The notes: generated by a model from the sequence alone, not told the origin. A DNA stretch of 64,000 nt from Microbotryum silenes-acaulis (GCA_003665825.1 QPFY01000002.1:1178001-1242000); one strand, 5' to 3'; positions 45,730 to 58,150 are shown, numbered from the stretch's first letter. Translations and numbers: made by a program.

Positions 45730-47217
45730 TCACCGCGGCGATTGGTCCTTCGAAGGTGAATCCGTTTCGTCGTCACTTGCCTTTGGAGTCGAGGGTGAGT
45801 CGGCATCGTTGGTTGGGGTGCCGATTCGAGGCGTTCGTCGGGGTCGTTTCGGGGGTGCCGTTTTAATCGGTTTCGGGTTACGACCGTTCTTATCGCCCGT
45901 GGCCTTGGCCACCTCGGATGCCGACTCGGTCTTCCTGTCGTCTTCTTCGGTGCCTTCTGCTCGAGTCTGTTCGATCGAACTCTTGGGCTCGGACTCCTCG
46001 CCGTTTCCGTCCTGGTCCTGGGTCGGTTCAATCGCCTCAGCAGAAGTCGGTTCGGCTGCTTCAGTGACGACGACCGCGGGGTCTTCTGTCTGAGTCTCCT
46101 CGGATGTTTCTTCACTAGCGACGGTTTGCTTGACCTGTTCAGAATCCTGCTCGGCGGCTTGAGCAGTTTCGTTGACCTTCTTTCCTTCCCCATCTTGCTC
46201 GACGACGTCGACCGGCGGGTCCTGCGAATCCTGCGCCTCGTCGTCCCCGATCACCATTCCCGAAGCCTGTCCATCATCCTCCCTTCCAAACCCATGCCCT
46301 CTCTCGACCACGCTCCCATTCGGTGGCTCATCCAAAACAGGACTGAGCAAATCGCCCGCTCTCCCGATCCACGATTCGGCCGACCACCGTCTCTCATCCT
46401 CCCCACCGATCGAAACGTCCCTCGATCTCGACCTCACACGTTCGAGCCATTCTCCATTGACTTCATTGGTGGGGATCGTGAGAGCGGCGAGGGCTTCCCC
46501 TTTGAGTTGGAGGGCATCGTCTCGGCGTCGGACTTGGTTTATGGTCGGGTCGATGCCGAGGGAAAGGAGGGTCGCTTGGACTTGTTCGAGGGCTTGCAGG
46601 TCCTCGTCGTCGAGTTCTTCTGTTTGATGTGCGGTCGTAGTCCAGATATCGGACGGTGAGACACCGACCGGTCGGGTGAGGACAGGAGCGAGTGGATATA
46701 GGTACGGTCAGCGCAGGCGTTCTGACACGTAAGACAGGCCAAAATGTCACTCCTCACCATTATTCGAGGTCTATAGATTCGAAGGAGAGGAAAGGGGGAT
46801 GCGATACACCAAAAGTCAGTGTCAAAATAATGCTCGGGCCCGATCGCTTGACGTGGCCTTCGCACTCGAGCTGAATCGCGATTTGAACCCGAAGAAGGCC
46901 AGACTGACCCTAACGATCGCCGGTGAGCTCGACACGGCCTTCTCGGGCGGTGTAGAAGTAGGCGAAGCCGTTGTGGACGAAGTGCTGTTCCACCCATTGA
47001 AAGTGACGCTCCTCATACGATTCCATACCGATCCTGAACCGGCAGCGGGAGGGGAAGGCAATAAAGGACTTGACGAGCGGCCAGTTGGTGAGGGTCGAGG
47101 AGGCAGCGGAGGCGGTTTCAGAGGCGTGTTGGGTTGGGGATGCAGTTGGGTCGGAGAGTCGGGTGGGGATTCGGGTATGGGTGCATCGTACGGACCGAGA
47201 CCGGGTTGATCGTCCAT
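45730..47217 (-). CDS. Acidic, mostly disordered protein of unknown function
   Basis: The predicted 403-aa protein has exons 47217-46909, 46770-46758 (13 nt) and 46619-45730. The N-terminal 100 residues are Pro/Ser/Thr-rich. The middle has one ordered-looking stretch (EELDDEDLQALEQVQATLLS through WLERVRSRSRD). The last 200 residues are rich in Glu, Asp, Thr and Pro, ending in a basic patch (PPKRPRRTPRIG) and a Ser/Pro tail. I recognise no family. The junctions use GTCAGT and GTGAGG donors and keep the frame, but the N-terminal exon competes with another open frame in the same DNA that contains MESYEERHFQWVEQ; see findings. Nuclear location is a guess from the basic patch. Confidence 0.5.
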
Positions 47218-47907
47218 AGGTGGTGCATGCGGTGCGTTGGACAAGGACAAAGAGGAGCGCCCGAGTTGATACGGGCGCGAGCTACTTAAAACGTGTTGCT
47301 TCACAGTTGCCGAGTTGGGATACGCCTCAGCAGGCCCTGCCAGTACTAATATTAAGTGGCTCGCCCGCGCCTGCCTCGGGCACGTGAGACTTGCTGCCCG
47401 AACGGCCCCGTCGCCTTGAAACAAAAGCACAAGCTCGTCAGCCCCAGGCATGATGAATGACATATTTTTAAACTAGACGCGCGAGTCGAGTTTATGAGCT
47501 AAGGACTCAATATGGCCTACCATTTCATTTTCAGGCTGTCGAGCCGTTCGGACCCGGCCGGCGGGCCGTCGATCGATCGGGCCCGGGGCTGTTGCAAATC
47601 AGGGGTCCGTGCGCAGCGGCCGGCGCGCTCCCGTTTCACCGTCAGCTCTTGCTCTCTCTGGTTCATCCCATCCTGTCCCGACCCTACACAGCGGCAACAA
47701 CACACGAACCGGCTTTGAGGTTTCCTGGAGGGCTGGGGAGGTAAACGAAACCTTTGACCGCGCTTGTACAGGTCAAGGCACCCCCCATCATTGGCCACGG
47801 GACGAGCGCGAGCACCACGCCCACCATCATTCAACAAGCCGTCATCGCCGTCATCGCCGTCACCGAACCCCCGTCAGTGCCCTCACATCACCCGCTACAA
47901 CCTCGAC
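47218..47907. promoter_or_regulatory. Divergent spacer upstream of the kinesin gene
   Basis: This 690-bp head-to-head spacer separates the disordered-protein gene and the kinesin. Several ORFs cross it without domain or splice support. The segment presumably holds two promoters and 5' UTRs. Confidence 0.45.
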
Positions 47908-50900
47908 ATGTCGTCCGAATCATCCATCAGCGTAGCGGTAGGTTATACTAGATCACTCCCACCCTCATCCTTGTCCTCTACTGACTCCAGCATCGCTCAA
48001 CGCTCGCTCCAGGTGCGCGTGCGACCGTTCAGCACAAAGGAGCGCCTGCAGCTCGCGTCCAACGAACCCGCCGCCCCCGTCATATTCTCCTCCTCCTCCG
48101 ACCCTTCGCCGAGCACAAGCACCCACACAACTCATTCAACGCCACAACCTACTCGCCTCCAGACCGGTTCAGGAGGGATGCGCAAGGTCGTCAAAGTGCT
48201 CGACGAACGAATTCTCGTTTTTGATCCCCCCGATCCCACCTCGGCCGCTACCGTCGCTGCCGCTCGATTGGCCGGTCAGATGCCGCAGATGGGCAAGAAA
48301 TCCAAGGACATCAGGTTCTGCTTCGATCGCGTGTTCGATGAGGGGTGTTGTCAGGAGGACGTTTATGAGGGCAGCGCAAAGGAGTTGGTCGGGCACGTAA
48401 TGAATGGGTTTAATTCGACCGTTTTCGCTTATGGGGTACGTTCCATCGCTTCGGTGTCTTGAATTGGCGGTTGACTTTGAAGGATGCTGATCCGACCTCT
48501 GCATTGCTCAGGCCACGGGATGCGGGAAAACACACACCATCTCCGGGACAGCGGATCAACCAGGTGTCGTCTTCCTCATCATGAAGGATTTATTCGGGCG
48601 CATGCAAGCCCGAGCCGACGACACCGACTTCGCGCTCAAGGTCTCGTACCTCGAAATCTACAACGAAACGATCCGCGACTTGCTCCAGCCGGAATTGGGG
48701 ACGTTGCTGCTCCGTGAAAGCGGTGGGGTGGCCAATGTCGCCAGGCTCAGCAGCAAGGAACCGAGTTGTGCCGCCGATGTCGTCGGCTGGATCACCGAAG
48801 GCAACATGAACCGAACCGTCAACGCAACCGAAGCGAACGCGACCTCCTCTCGCTCCCACGCTGTGCTTCAAGTCACGGTCACGCAAAAGCCCAAAGCCGA
48901 AGGCTTGACGGATTCGCAGTCGTCAGCGACCTTGTCCATCATCGACCTGGCCGGTTCGGAACGAGCGAGCGTGACCAAGAACAAGGGAGAACGATTGATC
49001 GAGGGCGCCAACATCAATCGATCCTTGTTGGCGTTGGGCAACTGCATCAACGCGCTGTGCGATCCTCGAAGCCGCGGTCACGTCCCTTACCGAGATTCGA
49101 AGCTCACGCGACTGCTCAAGCCCTCTCTGGGAGGTAATTGCAAGACCGTCATGATTGTCTGCGTTTCTCCCGCAAGCGTGCACTACGACGAGACCCATAA
49201 CACGCTGCAGTACGCGAATCGTGCCAAGGACATTAAGACCAAGGCGATTCGCAATTTCATTTCGGTCGATCGTCACGTCGCGTCGTACTGCAAGCAAATC
49301 GCCGAACAAGCCGAACGGATCAAGGCGCTCGAAGCAGCGTTCGAAGCGGAGAAGAACCGAACCAACGCCGCTAACGTCGATGATGAAGTTCGAGAAGTCG
49401 CTGCGATCTTGAGACCGCTCTCGGCGACATGGGAGACGTTCCGAGCTCGTCGGGCAGATGCGGCACAGGCTGCTTCGCAGAGACTCATCGTCGATTCGAT
49501 GCTCAATGTCCTGCAGAGTTGGCGAGCGACCGCTTTCGGTCAATACGATACGGCACAAAGCCCTTCTGGATCTTCGACGCTCGCAGCTGCATCCGTCGTC
49601 GCCGTCGTCCGGAACAACTGTGACGGTCTAATCGGCACCCTCAGCTCTCAATCGGCGATGCTGCGCGAAAGGGCCAGTCGAGCCTCGGACCCGAACGAGA
49701 TGTTTCCTCCCATGCTGGCGCGTGTCACCTCGAGTCTGAAATCGAAGCGGCCTTCCGCGGTCCCTCTTTTCGAACTCGAAGCTCGAATGCTCGATCAACG
49801 ACTGGCGACCTCTCTCGCCGAAGCGAGCGAACAAGGGCAGATCGAAGGAGCCAAGTTGCAGGTCCGAGTTATGCACGCCATGTGCGAAGCGCGAGCCAAG
49901 ATCGGCTCCGCTGCGGAAACAGCGAGGGAGGATGGGGTCGAGTCCGTGAGGGCTTTACTTCGCCTGGCGGATGGGATCGATAATGCGAATCGGGACGCAT
50001 TCCTCAGTCTCTCGATGGGGTCGTCGCTTTCGGCCGGGGCGGGTACGAAGCGGAATTCGGGGTCAAGATCGCCGTTGCAGATGGACGACATGTGGTCCGC
50101 CAAGAGTCCTCGATCGGCATTATCTGGCCTGGGCTCGACTTCGGCGGGTGTTTTTGGCGCTCTGTCACCTGCTAAGGGGGGATTGAGCAACTACCGTCGG
50201 ACGAGTCCTAAGAAACCCGTGGCGTTCCCTCTTCGCGCTGGTCGGGCGTCGGCATCGCCCAAGAAGCAACGGAAAGAGGTTCAATGGCGCGATGAGACGG
50301 GAGATGGTGATTTGGCTTCCTTCAAAGATCGCTCTCCGTCAACAATGGATGAGGACTCCATGAGTGATATCCCCTCACTCAGATTTACGGCCTGGGCTTC
50401 GTCCTCGAGCGTCGACGACAGTGGAGCTTCGAACGAAGCAGAAATGATGGCTCAAAAAGCTCGATCCTCGACCGGTCCGAGTCGAAAGGGAGCCTCGGGG
50501 GCTCGTCTCATACCTCTACCTCGTGCCTCGAACGTTGATAGCAATTTCTTCCTTCGAGAGGAAGACTCGTTGGACGCGATCTCGATGCCCCCACCTTCTT
50601 CAACATCCTACTTGTCCTCGTCCTCAGCTTCTATCCCTCGGAACCCATTCTCCGATCTTGGTAACACCTCCATGGCCTCGACGACTTCGGGTCTAGCGGC
50701 GCCGATCGTTCCTATCAAATCGGCCATGTCCAAAGTCTCCCCTTCTCTGACCATGACACCCGACGATAGTCCAGCCGGACGAGCCGCTCGACGAGCTTCC
50801 AGCGTAGGACCGCAACGATCGGCCAAAGCAAGTCGTCGAACATCGGCGATTGGTCTGCCCGTTCCACCACCTCTTCCTTCGACATCAGCTTCCTCAGCAG

Positions 50901-51310
50901 CTTCTTCCTCCGTGCCAGGGGCCCCCTTCTCCTTCGCCACTTCAATACGCCGAGCAGCCCGAGTTTCCTCCGTCCCTCTAGTACCTATGAGTGCCCGTCG
51001 CTCACCCCGCAAAATGCTTTCCATGGGCGGGTCATCCGCCGTCAATCGTCGACTCTCCCATGTTCCCTCCGCTCCTCCGTTGTTGGGTTCGTCCGCTCCG
51101 AGCTTCACTTTCGGAGCCAAGAGTCAAGCGAGGATCGCGGCGAGAAGGGAATCGAGTATGGCTACGATGGGCGGGACGATGACTACGTCCTCTTCCAAAT
51201 CGGGTGGTAGTCCTTCACCCCCTAATGCGTTGATCCCGGGAGGGAGGAAAGGCTCACCTCCGGGGAGTGGACCCAAATCCACTACGGTGTCGACCACTCA
51301 GTGGCGGTGA
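47908..51310 (+). CDS. KIP3: Kinesin-8 motor (Kip3/Klp5-6 type)
   Basis: A 1,083-aa plus-end-directed microtubule motor and depolymerase acting on spindle and cytoplasmic microtubules. Exons are 47908-47937, 48013-48435 and 48512-51310. The first splice creates SISVAVRVRPFS, the second the P-loop YGATGCGKTHTISG (near residue 150). Switch I is NATSSRSHAV and switch II is IIDLAGSERAS. SKLTRLLKPSLGGN and the neck region NRAKDIKTKAIRN follow. The motif VDRHVASYCKQIAEQAERIK after the motor is typical of kinesin-8. A Ser-rich loop (SSSSDPSPSTSTHTTHSTPQ) is inserted near the start of the motor domain. The 550-residue tail is basic, Ser-rich and disordered, as in other fungal Kip3 proteins that bind microtubules through it. 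Confidence 0.93.
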
Positions 51311-51640
51311 TCACTTCTTTGTTGCAGCCGCTTTGTTCTGATGAGTTAGTACTTGCATTCCACGTACCCCATACCCATGCCCAGTCCTTCTTTGATTTTA
51401 TCATTACCCCTCTTGCCATCTTCAGTTTTTTTTACATAGTTTATTGACTCCCTCCGAGTGGGGTGGAGTTTATCTGTCTCGAGCTCTCATGTCAAACGCA
51501 TTTCCTTCAATCTTGGCAAATTTTCGGGCGTTGTGGACAACTGAGGGATGCGAATTGCAGGGTTTTCAAAGCGAAAGAAACGTGATGAGAAACAGAAAAC
51601 AATACAAGGACGGATCAGAAGGTGAACAAAGAAGACAGCA

Positions 51641-52679
51641 TCATGAGGAGGTCGAAGCAGATGCGACGGGCTCGACCGGTTCGGTGCTCGGGTCCGCGGC
51701 GATGGGTTGAGAGGGTGGAGGTTCTGAAGTTGAAGGAGCCTCTTGAGAAGCGCTGGCCGCGTGTTGAGGTGCATCGGCTTCGAGGAAGGGATCGAAAGTG
51801 ACTGTAGAGTGAGTAAACAGTAGAGTCAGCTAAAAGTCGCGCACGCTTCATCGCAAGCGAACTCTGAGGAGTACTGACGTTGCCCGGGGTATCCATTCCG
51901 ATCTAAAATCCTCTCCGTCCATTGATCATTCCTCCCACCTACAGCACGAGATCCCCCACCAGGTCCACCCCGACCTCCGGAACGATGCACCGATCTTCTC
52001 GCATCCCCACCCTCTGCATGTGCTCGACTCGATCGATTTTGGTAGCTCGAGGGTCCAAATCCAAAGCGACTGGGGAAGCCTCCTGAATTGTTTTTGCTGC
52101 TTTCGGGACGGTCGGGTGCGTGAGCGTGGGATTGGAGGGGACTAAAACGTGATGGTTTCTGAGGATAACAAGGAAAACTTTCAGTACGCTAAGGATCTTC
52201 AGGTGGGAGGGCAGCCTCTGAGCGCCAACGCTCCAAACTGACCGGACTCTCTGACCCCGACCCGACTTCGTCCTCATCATCCACTACGTAATCCTCATCC
52301 ATCCCAGCCTCATCATCCACAACAGTCTCACGCCTCGACCTCGACCCCCTCTTATCCAAGCGATACTCCGCATTCTCCTCCTCATCATCAAACACGACCG
52401 ATTCCCCACCTGCTCCGACCGCATCATCCTCATCGTCTAACCCATCGGAGGAATCGAGGTGGTCGGAATCCAAGGTATCGGATTTGCTGCGAGTGTGGTT
52501 TACTTTGGAAGGGGTAGTTGAGGTCATGCGACGCGAGGAACGAGATGCTCCACCTGGTGGGGGAGGTGAGGGGGCCTGTGAGGAGGGGAGGAGAGCTCAG
52601 TCATGTGTTATGGTAGGGCGGGGTACTCGAGCCAGGGTGGTGTGCTTACGGGCGTCAATGATCCTCCAGGACCTTGCAT
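51641..52679 (-). CDS. Unrecognised 267-aa protein with acidic N-half
   Basis: Exons are 52679-52650, 52575-52243, 52158-51879 and 51801-51641; donors are GTAAGC, GTCAGT and GTCAGT, and all junctions keep the frame. The first half is Ser/Asp/Glu-rich (GLDDEDDAVGAGGESVVFDD, DEDYVVDDEDEVG). The third exon is Ser/Gly/Arg-rich with an RG-type patch (RSGGRGGPGGGSRAVGG) leading into NDQWTERILDRNGYPGQ and LTFDPFLEADAP, which is the only block that looks conserved and ordered. The end is Pro/Ser-rich. I do not know the family; an RNA-associated role would fit the RG patch but is speculation. It is convergent with the kinesin gene. Confidence 0.55.
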
Positions 52680-54113
52680 CGCGTGGGATTGAGCGCGGCG
52701 AGAGGCGGGAGGCAGCGGGGTAAATGTCAAAGCGTGCACCGGCCGGTGAGCCAAACGTGACTTGTCAGTTTGGGCAATTTGGGTGGGACGCGCCGCCGAG
52801 TTTGAATGTGACGGTGGCCAACGCAGTAAAGCATTGCAACAAGCTTCCCGAGTGCTGGGAACACGTTTTTCTGTAGTTGATCCCCCCTTCTTTGTCTGGG
52901 TCGGGCTCTTGCAGGATGTCTCACACGAACTTTTGCCAGCCTTTTCTCCGACAATGATGAGTCGCGGCTGGCAGAAATTAAATCCTAATCGATCTAGCTC
53001 AAACCCATCGAGACGCGGTAATTCCATAAGTATCGTGCTACGCTCAGCTCCAAGTAGGCCACACGCGCGCTTGAGGTGTTGAATCGTCATCGTGGCCAGT
53101 GCGACCGCCGACCGGCCCGAGCGATAGTGCCACGGTCCCGGATCCGAGAAGAGGAGCTCGTCCGTTCTCCTCGCGCAAGGGCGCTTTTCCCCTCCGATGT
53201 CTCGATCGGATGCCAATGGGGTTCTCGAGCGCGGGAAGGGAATTGCGACCTTCCTTGTGTATCTTTCGGTTTGTTTGGTTGTGTTGGGATGAGGAAGATG
53301 ATTAATCTTCCTGGACGAGACCCTGGGATGATGCGTACACCCCCGGGACCGCGGTTTGCAAAAACGCCAATATTCCCTTGGAATAAGACAGCACCTTATT
53401 CGGGACGGTGGGTGGGTCGAAAAATTTCGCGAGTGTAGAGGCAATAGGCACTGCCGTTCGAGCGAAACGAATAAGGTCCAGAAGCGAGCAGGCATTTCTC
53501 TCGCCTACTCCACTCTAAGCGCATGCGCGCCACCCCCAGGGGGGGCGGCCCACCCGTAACGCCGTTTCGCACTCGGTTCGCTTGAATTGCTTCGGCGCCT
53601 CTCTCCCTCTCCCTCTCCCTCCCACCACGCCCAATCTCCCACGCTCAGCACTCAGGTATGTTTCCGTCACCGTCACTTACCTCCCCCGTCTGCTCCTTTG
53701 CGGACCTCAGCCTCGCTCTCTCACTGCCTGCAAGCCTCGGTCGTTCGTGTTGCACGCCGACCACCGCGCTGTTCGGCATCGTGTCGTCATCGACCCGGCC
53801 GCCGCAGCGCGCAGGCCTGCAGAGGAGAGAGAGGAGAGCGCCTTCGTCAGCGAAAACGTCGACATCGAGACACGCAAACACGATTGTTATAGATGGCATC
53901 GGGGGTGGACACTGCCTCGAGTGTTTTCTTGTCGCCGTCCTATGATCCGCACCGGCATTTTGATCGCCTGCTCGAGCTTTGACCGACCACGACCGACACC
54001 TGTCCAGGCGCACAGCAGCAAGACCTGCTTAGCGAAGCCAACCTACCCTACAACGGCCATGAATCTGACAAACTCGTGATGCTCGCCTACAGCTTCTGTC
54101 GAACTCTCTCAAC
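52680..54113. promoter_or_regulatory. Long divergent spacer before the SDR gene
   Basis: These 1.43 kb have no supported gene. A (CTCTCC)n pyrimidine tract lies at about 53599-53622, and a CCCCCAGGGGG inverted repeat near 53533. A possible 5'-UTR intron begins GTATGT at 53656, but no matching acceptor can be fixed. Confidence 0.4.
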
Positions 54114-55307
54114 ATGCCTTTCGAAATCGACCTCAAGGGAAAGAACGTTCTTGTCACCGGTGGTGGTCGGGGCCTCGGCATCGACATTGCTCGCTCTTTG
54201 GCCGAGGCCGGTGCCAACATCGCTTTGACATGTACGTTGACTTCTCGCTCGAGCACGCGTTTCCACCCCAAACTGACCCCTACTGAACTTTGTCATCGCC
54301 TCCCCGTAGACAACGCCTCGCCCGCGGACAAGATCGCCAAACAGCTCGAAGAGGAGTTCAAGGGCATCAAGGTCGGATCGTACAAGATGCCCGCCGACGA
54401 CTCCAAGGCCATCGACGAGGCCGTCAAGCTCATCACCAAGGACTTGGGCGAGCTCGATGTCGTCATCGCCAACGCCGGGATCTGCATCCACCAGGATGCC
54501 GAGAAGATGACCGACAGTGAGTTTGCGCTCCGATCTTCAGAGTCGATGTCTTTGATCATGCAGAACGGCCCCACCAACTCTGACGCAACTCTCCACCCCT
54601 TACAGAGGAGTTCGAGGACGTTTTCAAGGTCAACACTTTTGGCCCTTACTACCTTGCCCGAGCAGGTTCGTCGGCCGCTCACCCTGCCAGGCGGTGTATT
54701 ACATACCCACACTGTGTACTGATTTCCCTCTTTCACTGATGTATGCCTGACGAGCAGCATATCAATCTTGGTTCCCCACCGGTAACGAAGAGCCCAAGGA
54801 CAAGGTCATCCTTTTCGTGTCCTCCATCTCGGGCCTCATCACCAACACCCCTCAAAACCAATGCGCCTACAGTCAGTCACGGCCTGCCTCTGTCCATCTC
54901 TGTGTCCGAATTCATGACTGATCTGAACAAATCTCTCTCGTTCCAAAGACGGATCCAAGGCTGCTCTCACTCACCTCGGTCGCTCGTTGGCCGGCGAGTG
55001 GGTCTCCAAGGGCGTGCGCGTCAACACCCTCTCCCCCGGCTATATCTCGACCGAGATGTCCGAAGGATCCGAGTCGGGCAAGAAGAACGCCGCCGAATGG
55101 CGCGAGCGCACCCCAATGAAGAGGTTCGCCAAACCCAAGGAGATCGCAGACATGTTGGTCGTCTTGGCCAGTGGGAGGAGTTCGTACATGACCGGAAGTG
55201 ATGTCGTCGTTGATGGTGGTTGTAAGTTGTGGAATTGAGAGTTCGGGAGGATTTGAGGCCATGAATTGATGACTGACCTCTGTTTCGGCACAGACACGAT
55301 CTTCTGA
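54114..55307 (+). CDS. Short-chain dehydrogenase/reductase (sorbose/mannitol dehydrogenase-like)
   Basis: A 261-aa classical SDR with exons 54114-54231, 54310-54516, 54606-54665, 54758-54871, 54949-55221 and 55294-55307 (14 nt, coding the last four residues). The Rossmann motif is NVLVTGGGRGLGIDIARSLA, the NNAG-equivalent is VIANAGI, and the catalytic Tyr-Lys pair is YNGSK, the Tyr and Asn codons meeting at a splice junction. VSSISGLITNTPQNQCAY precedes it. LSPGYISTEMS and SSYMTGSDVVVDGGYTIF complete the fold. The pattern resembles NADP-dependent mannitol dehydrogenase and sorbose reductase of fungi; polyol substrate is inferred. A 5' UTR rich in pyrimidines precedes the ATG. Confidence 0.9.
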
Positions 55308-55549
55308 AAAGGGGACTGTTATCGTCTTGAGATTTGGTACGAACGACGAAGGGAGTTGCATCCGAGTAGGAACTAGTGATATGGAGAAGAATTGCAATAC
55401 CTGAGTACAAAGCCATCTTTTACAAAACGGTGGAGTATTTAACGCGGACCAAGGCCATGTTGCTGTCGGCCGGGCCGATTGGCGATTTCTGCTCTTGCCT
55501 AAAACTTCCTCATGATTTAGTATTGGCGCGTTTTACACTTTTCCAGAGG

Positions 55550-55620
55550 TTTCTACGTATCAACATAACTATACTGTTATTGAATATCATCGAATAGAAA
55601 AATAAATAAAAATGGCTCGG
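55550..55620 (+). repeat. Dispersed AT-rich repeat, copy A
   Basis: TTTCTACGTATCAACATAAC at the start of this copy matches TTTCTAGGTATTAATATAAT at 62091, and similarity continues to about 55618 (roughly 80% by eye, mostly C/T and A/G changes). It sits just upstream of the copia remnant and may be part of its terminal region. Confidence 0.6.
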
Positions 55621-55665
55621 GCTCTAGCGCTTGCGCTCTTTCAAGTGTTCGCCTTCTGCTTCACT

Positions 55666-55786
55666 ACTTCTAAAATCACTTGGCCGCATCGTCTGTCGCC
55701 TCTGCGACCTATTAGTTCAGGTCCTACTTCTATAACTCACTTGGCCGCACCGTCTATCGCCTCTACGACTCATTGGTTCGGGGGTT
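55666..55786 (+). repeat. 60-bp tandem duplication at the 5' side of the copia remnant
   Basis: Two adjacent copies (55666-55725 and 55726-55786) share ACTTCTA, TCACTTGGCCGCA and CGTCTrTCGCCTCTrCGAC with mostly transition differences. They may be leader sequence or a decayed terminal repeat of the element. Confidence 0.65.
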
Positions 55787-55838
55787 CAACAGGTTACGAG
55801 GCCTCAACGAGATACGCCCCTCATTCATCCAGGCCAAG

Positions 55839-58150
55839 ATGACACTTCCTGATGTAGCCGCCAAGTCGGTCGACACGACAGTCACATGTCTCCGCAGTCG
55901 TCCCCTCGACGAGGAACATCATCTCGACGGCGACGGCGGTTGGACCTCCTGGCTCAGTCGCATACGTGGCCGTCTCGGTAAAGACATCTGGGACTGCACC
56001 CTCGCTATCCCCATCAAAGAACCAGGTCCACATGTCAACCTCTCTCTGGCAAATGAGGAGGTCACGAAGCTCATCCTTCGTTCCATCAAAGCCGAGTACA
56101 ACTCGATGCTCATCACGACCGCGTATGATCTCATGCCCGCCGAGCTCCTCAAAAGCCTCAAAGAACTAGTCGGTTCAGCGACTCTCAAGGACATCTCTAT
56201 TCGTCTACAGTTGCTTTTCGACGTTGGCGTTCCTCCTACCTCCGAAGCAGCGTTCGCAATATATATAGGCCAAGTGACTCGGCTTTACGAGGAGCTCTCA
56301 TCCTTCAAGCTTTCGTTCGCAGACGTCGTCTCGTGTCGGCTTCTTCACTTTCTCAAGGGGCCCTTTCCGTCGTACTACGTTCACGCTATGGACATGCAGG
56401 TCGACTCTATCCCAAAGCCTCGTGACATTCTCAGTGAATGTCATGCGCTCATCGGCTCCGAAACCTTGCCCGTTGCCGAGGCAAAGTCTCGGCCTCGCCG
56501 ACCCCGTCACCCCTGTCGGCACTGCAAGGGTGATCACTGGAATAACGACTGTCCAAAGCGCCCAAAGGGTGTCTCCTCGGCAAAAGTCGCGCTCGAGGTC
56601 GCGCCCAGGCCCACACCCGACGCCTCGGACTTGCTTGGTGAAGACGTTCACACGTCGTTCACTTCTGGGGACTCAAAGCTCGGCGGAGCCTCCCTCATCG
56701 TTCTCGATAGCGGCGCTACGCATCACGTCGTCAACACTCGGTCAGCTTTCATCGAGTTTGTACCATGCACTTCGGAATCTCGCTGCATCGAGGGGGTTGG
56801 CACCGCAGTTATGCGTGCGTTCGACGGCACCGTTTGTCACCTTCTCAACGCGATCTACGTCCCGGGAGCCCCAGTCAGCCTGTTCTCCGTCAGTCGAGCG
56901 GACAAGGCGGGCTATTCGATCGTCTTTGGCGCCGGGAAGTGCGCGATCACTCGCCACGGAGTAGTGTGTCACACTGGCGCCCTCATCAACAAATTATACT
57001 GCCTCAATGCTTCCTTGGTCGATGCACGTCCATCTACTCCATCCGGTCCGTCCGTGCTTGAAGTTTTCGCTGTGATCCCAGCATCCGTCATGTATGGTCG
57101 TTTTGCTCACGTCAACTTTCGCTACCTCCAACAGCTCGTGAAAAGTGACTTGGGTCGTTGGTTTCGAGATAGCTGGTGACAACGATTGGGAATGTGTCGA
57201 ATGCCTTGCAGCAAAGATTACCCGCACCACGGTGGAGCCTTCCCCAAAGAAGTCATTTTCTCGTGCGCAACACCTCCCTGAGCGCGTTCACGTGGACCTG
57301 CTGGCGTTCGACGGTCGTCTCTCTTCCGGAGGAGATCGCTATGCCCTCATCATCGTCGACGATCGTTCTCAGTAGTCGTGGGCCATACCCCGATCGCTCA
57401 CCACTCAGATGCGTTCCGAGCTTTCCAAGAATGGCTAGTGCAGGCGGAGCGGGCAATCGTCGCAACCTTCTGACCGTGCGATCCGGCAATGGCGGTGAAT
57501 TCATCTCGAAAGAGGCCTCAAAGTTTCTGGCTACAAAAGGCATTACTCGCGAGCTCTCGATTACCAACACTCAGCGCAAAGAAATGGAGTCGCTGAGCGC
57601 GTGGATTGGTCCATCACTGAAGGTGCCATTCGAGCGTTGCTTCACTCGTCGCCGCGGAGTCGTCGGGTCGTCCACATTACCTTTGGGGCGAAGCGGTTGC
57701 GAATTTGGCCTACACCAGGGACCGGATACTTCATGCCGCCCTACAACACGGTTTACCTTACACCCTCTGGTACGGAAGGAAACCGTCGGTCTCGCGGTGG
57801 CATTTACGGCTGTACGACTGTCGTGCGTGGAAGCTTGCTACCACCGAGGCCCTAACCAAGCTCGACTGAAGTGCGCGGTCTACCTTTCATCTTCGTTGGC
57901 TACGATACGGAGTTAAAAGCGTATCGTTTGTACAATCCTACTACAAAAACGTTCACGAGGACGCGCTGAGTGTGATCTTCGTCGAGTCGGAAATTACTGC
58001 TCGACTTGCGAAGATACCGGATGGTGCTCTGGCACCAGCGTCTTCCGGCGATGAGGAGCTTGTTCTCAGCGTTGTCGTTATCGCCCCGGCTGTTCTGGAA
58101 CCCTATGAAATCAAGCGTGTTGGCGAAGCCGAACGGGTTCTTTGAGTGCG
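55839..58150 (+). pseudogene. Degraded Ty1/copia retrotransposon gag-pol remnant
   Basis: An open frame from ATG 55839 to a stop at 57177 encodes a Gag-like region (LYEELSSFKLSFADVV), a CX2CX4HX4C zinc knuckle (CRHCKGDHWNNDC, about 56513-56551), an aspartic-protease motif (VLDSGATHHV, about 56700) and a GAG-pre-integrase piece (YGRFAHVNFRYLQQLV). A frameshift near 57140-57150 leads to the integrase start (WECVECLAAK, HVDLLAFDG), which stops at 57375. Further out-of-frame pieces continue to GYDTELKAYRLYNPTTKTF near 57900-57960, the segment that precedes the reverse transcriptase in copia elements. Reverse transcriptase and RNase H are missing. The order gag-protease-integrase fixes the Ty1/copia class. 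The copy cannot move by itself. No clear matching terminal repeats were seen. Confidence 0.85.

Noticed and set aside
53076..54079. Plus-strand ORFs upstream of the SDR gene (120 and 165 codons)
   Set aside because: No recognisable domain, no splice join to the SDR gene, and composition typical of promoter DNA with pyrimidine tracts.
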